From: Doris montereyensis
Taxonomy: Eukaryota; Mollusca; Gastropoda; Nudibranchia; Dorididae
DNA length: 64,000 bases
Direction: 5' to 3'
Assembly (NCBI GenBank): GCA_037039925.1
Contig: JAXRKP010000542.1
Coordinates: forward strand, 80,001 to 144,000
Of the stretch, positions 25,185 to 35,519 are shown piece by piece. The notes below the pieces were generated by a model. It was given only the letters and a program-made list of their open reading frames with translations. It made no database searches and was not told the origin of the DNA. A program made the translations under genes and the position numbers. Positions within the stretch are counted from its first letter, which is position 1; the number at the start of each line of letters is the position of its first letter.

Positions 25185-25322
25185 TTATCAGTTCCCATTC
25201 TACCTTCCTGTGTATGGGTTTAGATACCCAAAATGATCTTTCTCCACATTACCCTGTCCTGACATTTTCTGTTTCCTTCTGTAAAGATTAAATTTCTTTG
25301 CTTTAGTGTCTCTTTTATATGT
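25185..25322 (-). mobile_element. RTE-like LINE 3' end
   Basis: Minus-strand frame reads LKQRNLIFTEGNRKCQDRVM and WRKII, the same ORF end as at 34,740 and 45,220. It is followed by a short TTTA-rich tail (TTATTTATTTATTTATC on the plus strand). Confidence 0.75.
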
Positions 25323-25334
25323 GCCCATGTGCAC

Positions 25335-25492
25335 TTTGTCGAGAGGGGAGAATGCGTTGAGAGGGGAGAATGCGTTGAGAGGGGAGAATGTGTTGAGAGG
25401 GGAGAATACGTTGAGAGGGGAGAACGCTTTGAGAGGGGGAGAATGCGTTGAGAGGGGAAAACGCTTGAGAGGGGAGAATGCATCTTAAGTGT
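25335..25492. repeat. 18-bp tandem repeat, about 9 copies
   Basis: Unit GTTGAGAGGGGAGAATGC, purine-rich, expanded at the junction between a LINE tail and a SINE. Confidence 0.93.
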
Positions 25493-25612
25493 CTTTCCCA
25501 AGGAACACAACGTCAGACGAAGCATTGCTAGGATTCAAATTCAGGACCTCAGGATCCCAAGTCCACCAACTTAACTACTAAGACACCAACGCCACCAAGT
25601 CTACGTCCAGAA
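25490..25612 (-). repeat. tRNA-headed SINE, minus fragment
   Basis: TAAGTGTCTTTCCCAAGGAA, an inverted box B-like region and TTAACTACTAAGACACCAAC match the head and central block of the SINE family. Confidence 0.75.
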
Positions 25613-25890
25613 CGTGATACATTAGCACTCGCTCTGCTTGTTGCCATAGGAAACGGGATTATAACCTCTTGCTCTATCTGCCAAAACAGCATTTTTTTTT
25701 TAAACTTATTACAGGTCTGATTTAACCGTGGAAGATAACTTCAACATATTTTATATGTCGTTCTAACATATCTCGACCCAAAACAAAAGTTTTCATATCT
25801 CATTATATATAATCGTAGTCGGATGTCGAATGTCCTTATGAAAATAAACTCAATAGCAAGGAGGCAACCTAGATTGAAAGCAACGCTTAC

Positions 25891-26119
25891 CCGTCTGGCC
25901 AGTCGGGAGTTGGAGCCACACCTGCATGGTGCATGGCTGTTGCTGCTGAGAGGTAGACGCTCCATTGGTGAGATCATCCGGCTCTTTCTTTACGACGCCA
26001 GGCACCTGCTCGTTGCTGCTGGCCTCCTTCGGCCGAGAGAATTTGTTTGTAGCATTGTGAAGTTGGAGCTTGTTGTGGAGTGTGGGGAGGAAATGGGTTG
26101 GGCTACCGTTGTCACCGAA
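25891..26119 (-). CDS. ATF2: bZIP gene exon 6 (QLPTGQT block), frame broken
   Basis: Entered in phase 2 from exon 5 it reads SSVTTVAQPISSPHSTTSSN and soon hits a stop at 25,990-25,992. Another frame then reads PKEASSNEQVPGVVKKEPDD and QVWLQLPTGQT, matching the vertebrate LLLHLPNGQT block. Its phase 1 exit at GTAAGC (25,890) fits exon 7. One base is therefore missing (or two extra) between about 25,998 and 26,060. VKKEPDD resembles a sumoylation consensus (inference). Confidence 0.82.
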
Positions 26120-26124
26120 CTGTA

Positions 26125-26700
26125 AAGCAACATGCAAACGAGAAAGATGATTATATCATTCATGAAGAAAGTTATCATCACTCTGTGGTGATGAATAAGG
26201 ACTTGAAATAAGATTAGAGCCCTATAGGAACAAAGACAAGGCAAATACAAACAAATAGACAGAAAAAATCTTTGGGCAATAGGGGGTGGGGGGGTAATTG
26301 TTGTTTTGTTTTTTTTCGGGGTTCTTTTTTATTGGAGGATGGGTTGATTTTTTTCTATAGCAAAATTCTGACTCTTGTAAATTTTCTGATCTATGGCAAT
26401 CAGAACTTTGTAAGAGATGAATATTGTGACCATATTTCCTCTTCATAGACTCCAATGTTCCTCAACAAATCAAAAACATAAGCAGATAATCTGTAGCACA
26501 TGACTTTATCATGAGTGTTATTGGGAATGTGTTTAAATATCAGTTTATCATAATTTAATTCAATGCCTGCAAGTGCTCTCCCCTTAACGTATCTTAACTC
26601 CTTCTACACAGAAATCTGTGAACCTCAGGATAAATTCTAGACTCTGAGTTTGAAAACTTCTAGATACACTCTGTTCTACTAGTCATGGTGCAACTTTTAT
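26125..26700. other. Intron 5 of the bZIP gene, unassigned
   Basis: A short repeat D fragment (26,215-26,265) and G/T-runs near 26,280-26,330 are present. No exon-like segment is recognised. Confidence 0.4.
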
Positions 26701-26706
26701 TCTCAC

Positions 26707-26789
26707 CTGGAAGAAATTTCAGGGTCGCCTTTAGCTTCTGAAGAAGGAGATGAAAGGGCTGGAAATTCAGCGCTTGTGCTATCTGCCAC
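26707..26789 (-). CDS. ATF2: bZIP gene exon 5 (Ser-rich linker)
   Basis: A short 83-bp exon between CTTCTTCAG and GTGAGA, phase 0 in and phase 2 out. It reads VADSTSAEFPALSSPSSEAK and then GDPEISS. Phase agrees with exon 4 before and with the Ser/Thr-rich start of exon 6 after. No domain motif is present; support is splice signals and phase. Confidence 0.7.
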
Positions 26790-27069
26790 CTGAAGAAGGG
26801 GAAAAGGTAGAGTCGATAAATAATCTTTCCTCCTCCCAAAAGGGGAGACAACAAGGGTCTTTAGGACTTGTGTCCCAATACCATACTTTAAAACGGTCCT
26901 CTCATACAACAGTTTATTTTACTGGTCCCTGGGCTAATCCCGTTGTAGCAATACTGCTAGTCCACATGTTTACCAAAACATCAAAAATGGCTTATGGAGT
27001 TTAACCAAATGGTAGAAATTGCTGGGACTTGTAAGTTGATTTCATTTTATTTAATCTTACCTACATACA

Positions 27070-27330
27070 CAACTAATGTGATCTTCAGATTTTTGGTAAG
27101 ATTTTAAAATTTTGCACTGACTGCCCTGTAAACAGCCAATGTTGTGATCTGCACACGGGAGCCTCTCTTTTATTATCTGTCTCCGATGGGACTAGGGTGT
27201 CAATCCTCGTGCCTGGACAAGAGGGTGAGTTTTACCTTAAAAAAAAAAATTGTTCAACATGTCAAGGCACAAACCCACAATCTTTAAGTTGAGAGGCAGA
27301 CATTTTATCTCTCTACCACCATGTCCCCTC
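27070..27330 (+). repeat. Dispersed repeat B
   Basis: AACAGCCAATGTTGTGATCT, GCACACGGGAGCC, CTGTCTCCGATGGGACTAGG and TCTCTCTACCACCATGTCCC in order. Confidence 0.7.
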
Positions 27331-27374
27331 ACTTTAAAACACCACCACAATCTGACAGTGTTGAGTTTTCGTCT

Positions 27375-27598
27375 GCGTTGAGCAATATCTTTAAGTTTTT
27401 ATTGATTAGAAGCATGTGTTGAGTCTTCTGTTCCGTTGAGTCAAATCATTAAGTTTTTATTGAATAGAAGCATGTGTTGAATCTTGTTCCGTTGAGCCAT
27501 ATCTTTAGGTTTTAATTGAACAGATGAATGCGTTGAGTCTTCGTTCCGATTGAGCCATATCTTTAGATTTTCATCATCGAATAGATGCATGTGTTGGT
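27375..27598. repeat. 58-bp tandem repeat, four copies
   Basis: Each unit has CGTTGAGCCATATCTTTAAG, TTTTATTGAATAGA and AGCATGTGTTGAGTCTTC. Divergence between units is moderate. It abuts the next SINE. Confidence 0.85.
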
Positions 27599-27725
27599 AG
27601 CCTAGTGGTTAGGTTGCTAGACTTGATGCCATAAGATCCTGGGTTTGAATCCTGGCAAATGCTTTTGGGAAATGACATTCAACATACATTTCCCTTTGAG
27701 TCCCTTACTTTTTAGAACACCGCCA
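27595..27725 (+). repeat. tRNA-headed SINE, truncated plus copy
   Basis: GGTAGCCTAGTGGTTAGGTT and CCTGGGTTTGAATCCTGGCA are box A- and box B-like at tRNA spacing. Confidence 0.78.
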
Positions 27726-27734
27726 CAATCTGAC

Positions 27735-28005
27735 ATCAGTGGGCGAGTGGTTAGGCTGCTAGGCTTGGGATCATGAGGTCCTCAGTCTGAATCCTGCCTG
27801 TGCTTGTTGTGATATTGTGTTCTTCGGAAAAAAGACACTCAATATACATTTTGCCATAGAATTCAGGTGCAAATGAATAGCATCATTAATCTAGGAATAA
27901 AATCTGTGACAGACAAATGTCCAGTCTAGGAGGCCACATATTCCATCCCGCTTTAGAAACCAGGATAGGATCCTGGCTCTATGGGCCATAACGGTCTTAG
28001 AGGAA
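27735..28005 (+). repeat. tRNA-headed SINE, full-length plus copy
   Basis: GTGGGCGAGTGGTTAGGCTG and a box B-like block head a 270-bp copy ending GATCCTGGCTCTATGGGCCA. It sits in intron 4, about 90 bp beyond exon 4 on the donor side. Confidence 0.8.
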
Positions 28006-28097
28006 CAGTTACTACTCATACTCTAACAAACATACAAAAAATCCAAGCACATATTATGCAAACCAATTAGATGCAACCTAAATGTGATCATCAGTAC

Positions 28098-28460
28098 CTG
28101 TGATTTGAGTTCATACTGTTCTTTTCTCTTCGCCTGTTTGGATACCAAATGCTGCTGTAGAACTGTGACACTCTTGCCGGACAAGTAAAGTTGCTGAGAG
28201 GACGAAGAGGCGGTTGTGAGATCCTGTGGGAGTTTATTAATGTTGGCCACATCTGTCCTTGAGGCGGGGCCTTCCGTCCTGCTGGCCACATTCACTGGAT
28301 TGGTCCGTTTCGCTAACGGGCTCGGGACAACTGGTTCTGTGCTACGCAAGAGCGAACTCGGGACAGCACTTGCTACCGAGGCGTTGTACTTTGGGTTATC
28401 CGTCAACACTAAGGTCGGCGTGTTTAGTTCGTTTGACTGTGGGCCCGGTAATGGTGAGGC
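28098..28460 (-). CDS. ATF2: bZIP gene exon 4 (Ser/Pro-rich linker)
   Basis: A 363-bp open exon (121 codons) between a TGCGCAG acceptor and a GTACTG donor, both phase 0. It reads ASPLPGPQSNELNTPTLVL... and ends ...AKRKEQYELKSQ. It is rich in Ser, Pro, Thr and Gln, as expected for the poorly conserved middle of ATF2-like factors. Assignment rests on position, strand, phase continuity with exon 5 and composition, not on a named motif. No frame break is seen. Confidence 0.75.
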
Positions 28461-28544
28461 CTGCGCATAAAAAGGATAAAATGAAGGGTGTGAATGTCAA
28501 TAAGGCAACAGGAAAAACGATAAATTATAATTTGTTTCATTGAC

Positions 28545-28818
28545 ATTTACCACGTCCATCATATGCAGTGTTTGTTTGTTTAATTGTTGTTTAATTGAAA
28601 TTTACCCTGTTCACCCCTTGTGGTGATCTAAGAATGAATTAAGAGGAAACAGCAAGATGAAAGATGAGTCAAAGAAGGAAAGGAAAGAAGTAGGACCTAA
28701 CAGCACCGCCAGCCAACCTTCCACCCACATGCGGTGATCTCAGGTGAATAAAGAGAAAACAGAAAGAAAAAAGACACATGGAAGAGTGAAAGGAAAGATG
28801 TAGGAAAGGCCTCCCAAC
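28545..28818 (+). repeat. Dispersed repeat A, two adjacent copies
   Basis: One copy from 28,545 (TTTACCCTGTTCACCCCTTG, GAATTAAGAGGAAACAGCAA, GAAGTAGGACCTAACAGCAC) is followed directly by another from about 28,721 (CACCCACATGCGGTGATCTC, AAGATGTAGGAAAGGCCTCC). Confidence 0.75.
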
Positions 28819-28821
28819 CAA

Positions 28822-29135
28822 TGATGAGGCCAAAGGGAAAAAACTAAACCACAAGTTTAAATTGTTCAATGATGAGCCAAAGAGAAAAAATCATAAAAAC
28901 CACAAGTTTAAGATTAGGTTCAATGAGGCCAAAGAGGAAAAATCATAAAACCACAAGTTTAAGATAGGGTTCAATGATGAGGCCAAAGAGGAACAATCAT
29001 AAAACCACAAGTTCAAGGTCAGGTTCAATGATGAGGCCAGAGGAAAAATCATAAACCACAAGTTCAAGGTCAGGTTCAATGATGAGGCCAAAGAGGAAAT
29101 ATCATAAAAACCACAACTTCAAGGTCAGGTTCAAT
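28822..29135. repeat. 55-bp tandem repeat, six copies
   Basis: Unit has TCAATGATGAGGCCAAAGAG, GAAAAATCATAAAACCACAA and GTTCAAGGTCAGGT. It begins at the 3' end of a repeat A copy. Confidence 0.9.
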
Positions 29136-29217
29136 TATGAGAAACGATATCAATACTACAGGCATGACATACTGCTGAGTGTTCATGCCCTGATATTGGA
29201 ACAGATGTTTGCTTCCT

Positions 29218-29300
29218 TTGAAATTTACTTCGTCCACCATATGTGGTGATCTCAAAGAAAACTAAGAGGACATGACAAGATGAAACACATGTATAAACTC
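29218..29300 (+). repeat. Dispersed repeat A, partial
   Basis: TTTACTTCGTCCACCATATG, TGGTGATCTCAAAG and AACTAAGAGGACATGACAAG match the 5' half of the family. Confidence 0.65.
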
Positions 29301-29950
29301 TTTTTCCGGACATACGGCCGATATATCTGTTCCAGAAGTTACCGGCTTGCAGACGTAAGGCCCATTTATCCGTCTCTACAGTTCACCTCAAAAGTTAGTT
29401 TCATTTCTACCACTTCACTACTTATATTAACTTATATAATCATAACAATACTTTGAATGAATCTTCAAACAAAAATTAAAAATAAGCCACCAAAAGCTAA
29501 TTTATATATCAATTAATTCTGTCTAGAGCCCATATTTAACTCCATCTGAAAGCGGTAAAGAATAAAAGATTGGTAATTAAATCAATGATTCTCATTTTTT
29601 TAATCGTTTTAATTAACAAAAAGCTTTCTGAGTGAACAAATTTGATTTTGCTTCTTTCCATGACTTTTCAGGACAGATTTTCCATGATTTTCCCCTAAAT
29701 CTCCCTAACTTATCGCAAATGTAATCATCACCATAATATCCCAGAAATAAGTGTGTATGTATGTATGTATGCAAGTATGTATGTACATGTATTTAAATCT
29801 TCCTAATAGCATCATATAACATACAATTTTAACTTATTGTACTTTGAATCTTAGTCATTTATGAGTTATACAAACTGCATTAAATTTCTACATCTTATAC
29901 ATACTTGGATTCTTACTTTGATGTAGTCAAAATGACGTACAGTGATGGAC
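29301..29950. other. AT-rich intron stretch, no exon found
   Basis: The missing bZIP exon (phase 2 to 0) might be expected here or in the flanking repeats. I searched for an SPLATP-like block and found none. A TGTA microsatellite lies at 29,755-29,790. Confidence 0.4.
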
Positions 29951-29956
29951 AATTAA

Positions 29957-29957
29957 G

Positions 29958-30004
<47 letters not shown>
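29957..30004. repeat. (TTA)16 microsatellite
   Basis: Sixteen perfect TTA units. Confidence 0.97.
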
Positions 30005-30014
30005 TTATAACCAT

Positions 30015-30378
30015 CCACAAGTAACAGCAAAAACAATTTTGATAGGTAAAAGTAACAGCAGTATCATTTTGACAGGTAAAAGTAACAGCAGTATCATTTT
30101 TGACAGGTAAAAGCAACGACAGTATCATTTTTGACAGGTAAAAAGTAATAACAGTATCATTTTTGACAGGTAAAAGTAATAACAGTATCATTGTTAACAG
30201 GTAAAAGTAACAACAGTATCATTTTTGACAGGTAAAAGTAACAACAGTATCATTGTTGACAGGTAAAAGTAATAACAGTATCATTGTTGACAGGTAAAAG
30301 TAATAACAGTATCATTGTTGACAGGTAAAAGTAACAACAGTATCATTGTTGACAGGTAAAAGTAACAGTATCATTTAC
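30015..30378. repeat. 31-bp tandem repeat, about 11 copies, abutting an exon
   Basis: Unit GTAACAACAGTATCATTGTT plus GACAGGTAAAA. The array ends exactly at the exon 3 donor: on the minus strand the intron begins GTAAATGATACTGTTAC, which is itself unit sequence. The array therefore seems to have grown from the splice donor region. Confidence 0.93.
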
Positions 30379-30490
30379 ATCGATCTGCGCCTCTTGTATG
30401 CATCGTCAAAGGGATTCTTGGATAACTCTTGGAACAAATTGATGTCCTCACAGCAGTTTTTCAAAAAATTTGTTGGTGTTGGTGTTTGAT
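30379..30490 (-). CDS. ATF2: bZIP gene exon 3 (TPTPT activation segment)
   Basis: A phase 1 entry makes DQTPTPTNFLKNCCEDINLF, the counterpart of the ATF2 transactivation segment in which the two TP threonines (Thr69/Thr71 in human ATF2) are p38/JNK targets. It continues QELSKNPFDDAYKRRRSM and exits in phase 2 at a GTAAAT donor (30,378). A 31-bp tandem array begins exactly at that donor. The next recognised exon enters in phase 0, so an intervening exon is expected. Confidence 0.92.
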
Positions 30491-30494
30491 CTGA

Positions 30495-31225
30495 ACAAAT
30501 TGAGAAAATAAAAAAAAATTGTGGTCATTGTGTCAGGCAAACAAATAGGACAGTAGTTATCTGGATCTGAAATCCCGAGTTGCAAAAAAGGCAAAAGTAT
30601 GCCTATCATCCCAACTGTACAATAAACACAGCAAATAGATACAATCAATTCTTTAGGGGCATAAATGTGGCTAGACGGCTAGAATCTTCTTGAAGTCATT
30701 CTATCATTATCCACCACCTCCTGTGGCTGTCCATTCCCGTCTAGTATAATTTTGAGATAGAAGCTCTAGTTATAGGTGTCTGTTCTGGTGTACCATTTAT
30801 CAGAGTATAGAGAATACACCTCTTAGACCTAGAAATATTTTCTATTTAATTCAGTGAAATAAAGCTTTAAAAATAACCATTTAAATATTTACAAGATCTC
30901 TAGAAGTAAGTAGACAAGACGGGATGGAGAATTATCAGATACAAAGCATAAAATTAGAAGAGTTTAAAAAGACAAAAGAAAACGACAATAAATAATAACA
31001 TTTACATACATAACAAAATAAAATTGTAGTAAAACCAATCAGGACTGGAATGCAAATCTGAAAGGGTTTAACATCTTTCAATTACAATGATTTCAACCTA
31101 CCGAGTAGATCAATAGGACCTCATATAACAACATTTAATATAAACAATTTTAAAAATTTTAATTTTACTTTTATATTGGAACAACAATTAATTAAACATC
31201 TTAAATGAAAATAAGAAAAAAAAAT
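30495..31225. other. Intron 2 of the bZIP gene
   Basis: AT-rich, no repeat family recognised and no exon seen. Confidence 0.4.
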
Positions 31226-31231
31226 CTTTAC

Positions 31232-31337
31232 CCAAAAAATTGGGACAGGGCGAGCTGCTATTTTTTCCAGTGTTTAAGGCCAACGACATTTCATGTTTCT
31301 TGGAATGCACATTCAGATGATCTTCATTTGTAAATTG
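31232..31337 (-). CDS. ATF2: bZIP gene exon 2 (second half of C2H2 finger)
   Basis: Follows a TTTCAG acceptor and reads QFTNEDHLNVHSKKHEMS, giving H-x3-H and completing C-x4-C-x12-H-x3-H with exon 1. QFTNEDHL...H is near-identical to the family's RFTNEDHLAVHKHKHEM. The exon is 106 bp, ends in phase 1 at a GTAAAG donor, and its last half (NSSSPCPNFL) is less conserved. Confidence 0.92.
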
Positions 31338-32479
31338 CTGAAATCATGAAAAAGATTTATTTATATCATAATTTAATACAAATCAAATTTTATGTTTTAT
31401 TGAAATACCAGCAGTGCTTGCCAATCGTCCACTATCAATCAGAAACAAAGCCAATGGTAAATGGAAAACATTATGAAAAACAGAAAACTAGCCTAGTAGA
31501 TGTATTGTTAAATAATTGTGTCAGGATTTTTCTAAAGTTTTCTTAGGCATCTGGAGTGGTTATCACAGAATAGAAAATTAAGCAGAAACGACAACAGCCA
31601 CTTCTCGAATAACAACGGAATCACTTTCGGCAATCTTCGTGCCACCATATTGGATGAGTTTTTAACTCTTTTCTTTGTTCGGTTTGTTTTTAATTTTACT
31701 AGAGACTTCTTAACTGTTTTTCTGTTTGATTTATTATCAACAAGATGCAATGTTGTGTCATAAATAACACCAACACCCCAAAAAAAGCTAGACTCAAGAA
31801 TAGGACTACCTGTATGAATGCATTTTTCCTAATCCAGTCAAAGACAGAGAAAGGTGAGTCTACTATTTGAGTATTTGAAGTAGATTCTAGCTTTACATCA
31901 ATCATCGTCGTTGTCATGATTTGAAAGCTCTTTTATTCTATTTAAAAATTTGTTCTGTTGATCAAATTTCTTGAAATTATGTTGACATTATTAGCCCTTT
32001 TTTTTAAATTGAAATTACTGGCTGATGTGAATGAGGTTTGCATAATTTTCTTCTTTTTTTTTTAGGTCTCTAGTCTAGATACTAGATCTAGGTTCTATCT
32101 AAAAGTATTAATAAGATGTGAAGTTTGATATTATTGTATTGATGGAGAAATTGAGAAGTCAATTCTAATTACATTTTCATTTTTTCAGAATTACTTCTTT
32201 GTGTCCTGAAGTAGATCTACATTTAGATTAGATCTCGATTCCATAGTAAATATAGATGGCCGGACTATATCCATTCCAAAAAATGAGAATTGCATTGATG
32301 ATTTTTCTTAGATCTAGAAGAATTTTCAAAATACAGTCCAATTTTATATAAATAGCTATCCACTTTTTTTTTATTAATATAATCTAACATTATTGAGAAT
32401 CAGACCAAAAAAATAATAATAATAAAAGTCAAGGAAATGTGTTGATTTATAAAGCCTTGTGATTTGATTTTTTTCCTTT

Positions 32480-33030
32480 ATCTGATACTTGAAATGGATT
32501 AACAACATTAGGCAACAACACCTTACAAGCTCCAACATATGCTTGTCAATGTCAGTGTATTTCCAGAGCTCTGGTGCTTATAAAATTCTTCAGGCTTCAG
32601 GATTTACCTTTCCTCAACCAAGCACACTACAAAGAAAATTTCAGGATGAAGATTTATGTCCTAAATTACTACACATGTTCAAATTACGGTCAGCAAGTCT
32701 ATCAGAACCTGAAAAATATGTAACCATTTCGTTTGATGGTATGACTGTTAAGAAAGGTATTGCCTACAAAAAACATGACGACAGTGTCATTGGATTTGTC
32801 AAGCCTCCTTATGCTGCTGAAGGACAATTGTTAATTGCCAACCAAGGAGTCTTGATTATGGTGAGAGGCCTGACTCTAATGTGGAAACAAATTTTAGGGC
32901 ATTATTCATGCCATCACAGTATAAACACTGAGGCCTTGGATGTTATGATAAAAAATGCTGTGATGGCAGTTGTAGAGTGTGGATATAAAGTATGTGCTAT
33001 AGTCATGGACTAGGAATCTTCACGATGGAA
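32480..33030 (+). pseudogene. P-element/THAP9-like transposase fragment
   Basis: An open frame of about 174 codons reads GAYKILQASGFTFPQPSTLQ, then TISFDGMTVKKGIAYKKHDD, VIGFVK, MVRGLTLMWKQILGHY and ends VCAIVMD at a stop. The SFDGM..K.G..Y.K..D..iGF block and the later MVRG..KWKQP.GY block are the RNase H-like core of P-element/THAP9 transposases. The first catalytic Asp is in SFDGM; the stop falls right after the next conserved acidic strand, so the C-terminal half and any THAP domain are missing. It lies in intron 1 of the bZIP gene on the opposite strand. Truncated relic. Confidence 0.8.
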
Positions 33031-33837
33031 ATGGATAATTTGTTAGATAAGAATCTAGACATCTAGATCTAATTTAGAAACAGCTCGAGATCTAGATATA
33101 GTTACAGTACTATGAGACTAACTCAAATCTAGATCTAGCCTTGTCTAAATAAATGGATTGATTGAACTTAGAGATCAAACAAATCTAGTGTCAGAATGAA
33201 CAAGAAAATTGTTAGAAAATAATGTCATATAAAATCTAAGCATTTTAAAAGAAATACGACAAGGATTAACAATTAAAACGTATCAATCGTGAGAAAAAAG
33301 TGATTGATTAGCATGCATTTCTTGACCAGCATCCCTAGATATAACTCAACCAATATGGCAGCAAGTCACGACTCCATTAGTCATTTTTTACAGTGGTTTC
33401 AGAGTTTACCGCAGTCAAGAGACCCAGCTTTATAATAAAGAGAAATCATAATCCAACATTATTTACGGGCATGCTTGTCTATATAAAACTGTACATCTCA
33501 AACTTTGACAGCTCTAATCTCAGGAACCACTGCACCCACAACCGCCATATTTCACATGATATTTCAAATAGTCTGCTTTTGGTTCTTAGCGAATAAACTG
33601 TTGGATCAAATCAGTATTTCAATTGATTGAAAAAAGATTGTTTTGCCTGCGATCCTTGAGACTTTATTGTTCTTGTTTCTCATTCCTTCATTTCCGGTCA
33701 TTAGACATGCAATGAAAAGCCAGCCTAACCTAAATATCAAATATACCGATACTTGGTATCACCCGGCACTTGCTAACCTATTGAGTAGTTCATCGCTGAA
33801 AAAACAGAATGTGGTAATAGAGTCCTAGGTAAAGCGG

Positions 33838-34350
33838 GCAACACAGCTCATTAGTACATGTACACTCACATCGTGCAAAGTATTGATACTATTAGTACAT
33901 GATGTACACTCACATCGTGCAAAGTATTGATACAGTACATGATGTACACTCATCATGCAAAGTATTGATACTATTAGTACATGATGTACACTCACATCAT
34001 GCAAAGTATTGATACTATTAGTACATGATGTACACTCACATCATGCAAAGTATTGATACTATTAGTACATGATGTACACTCACATTGTACAAAATATTGA
34101 TACTATTAGTACATGATGTACACTCACATCGTGCAAAGTATTGATACTATTAGTACATTAGTATGATATACACTCACATTGTACAAAGTATTGATACTAT
34201 TACTACATGATGTACACTCACACAAAGTACTGATACAAAGTATTGATACTATTAGTACATACTATATATATGTACACTCACATCGTGCAAAGTACTAATA
34301 CTATTACTAATACATGTACATGCACATCGTGCAAAGTATTGATACTATTC
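33838..34350. repeat. 44-bp tandem repeat, about 11 copies
   Basis: Unit TAGTACATGATGTACACTCA plus CATCGTGCAAAGTATTGATACTAT. Each unit contains the near-perfect palindrome GTACATGATGTAC. The preceding 33,035-33,830 is unassigned, with AGATCTAG-rich patches near 33,040-33,140. Confidence 0.93.
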
Positions 34351-34714
34351 CTTAATTATCAACTCACAGCAGGTCATCACAGTGATGACCACAGGTAATA
34401 ATATTATTTTGTGTTGTAGTTAAATTTATCTGAAACCAATATATGTCAGATTGTGAGAAAGAGAAGATGGTAGTGGACTAGTCACATTTTTAAGGATGAA
34501 TGCTGATGCCATTCCTAAAAAAAACCTCAGATGACCTCCTCAGGGAACAAGGAAGAGAGATCGCCTGCTAGAAGCCTGGAGAAGCCTCGAAAAAGGGATG
34601 AGGTTCCAGGGATGGACGTGGTGGCATATGACAACATTTGGCATCTGATCGCGATCAATGACAATCCACTGTGTCAGCCTTATGTGCTGTCAAAGCACAA
34701 TGAGGATAATAATA

Positions 34715-35510
34715 ATCTTTCTTTCTTTATCAGTTCCCATTTCTACCTTTCGGTGTATGGGTTCAGATGCCCGACATGATCTTTCTCCAGGATGCCCTGT
34801 CCTGATATTTTCTGGTTCCGTCCAAAAATTGTTAAATTTATATGCTTCAATGCCTCTTTTATATCATCTTCTTCCCACTTTCTCCGAGGTCTGTCTTCTG
34901 GTCTTTTACCTTGGGCTTTAGCACTGTATACTGATTTAGCTATTATATTGTCATTCATTCTGTTTAAATGCCCAAACCATCTCAATTGATTTCTTTCTCT
35001 CTTAGTTTTTATGCCATCTGCTTTGGTTTGATCTCTTATTGTTGTGTTTCTGATTTTGTCTCTTTTTGTTTTTCCTACACTACTCTTCTTAGATATTTCA
35101 TTTCAGCTAGCTGCCTGTAATCTACTGTATTCTCTACTGTCTAAGGTCCGGGTTTTGCTGCCATTGAGGTTGAGGAAAGTAGGACAATAAACTGTGTTGT
35201 ATACCGCCATTTTGGTTTTGTTGACAATTCTTGTTTACCTACAAAATGCCTTTCCTTGATGGTTATATATTGCACTTGCCTTTTGGATTCCCTGACTGAT
35301 TTCTTCTCTTTTCCCTCGGAGTTAATCATTACATAATAAGAAGAAGAACTAAAACTATGGTTTGATTGGTTTGAAATGACTTGTCTATAATAATCCAAAT
35401 GCATTGACACTGTTTCACATATACCATATAATTTGTAAGGTAGAAAGTCTGGGATGATAAAAGTAAAAAAGATAAAGATGGATTCAAAGGCACACCAAAT
35501 GTACGTCATT
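34715..35510 (-). mobile_element. RTE-like LINE 3' part
   Basis: Minus-strand frames give YVMINSEGKEKKSVRESKRQ and FVGKQELSTK, then RWFGHLNRMNDNIIAKSVYS and GKRPEDRPRRKWEEDDIKEA. RWFGH..RM.......G.RP.GRPR.RW is the hallmark C-terminus of RTE-type reverse transcriptases. Several frame breaks make it inactive. It ends in TTTC/TTTA-rich tail sequence. Confidence 0.85.
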
Positions 35511-35519
35511 TATCTCCCA

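Noticed and set aside
31532..31917. Minus-strand ORFs, one with a hydrophobic stretch (FIQVVLFLSLAFFGVLVLFM)
   Set aside because: Lies inside bZIP intron 1, with no family match, no splice context and AT-rich composition that gives hydrophobic translations by chance.
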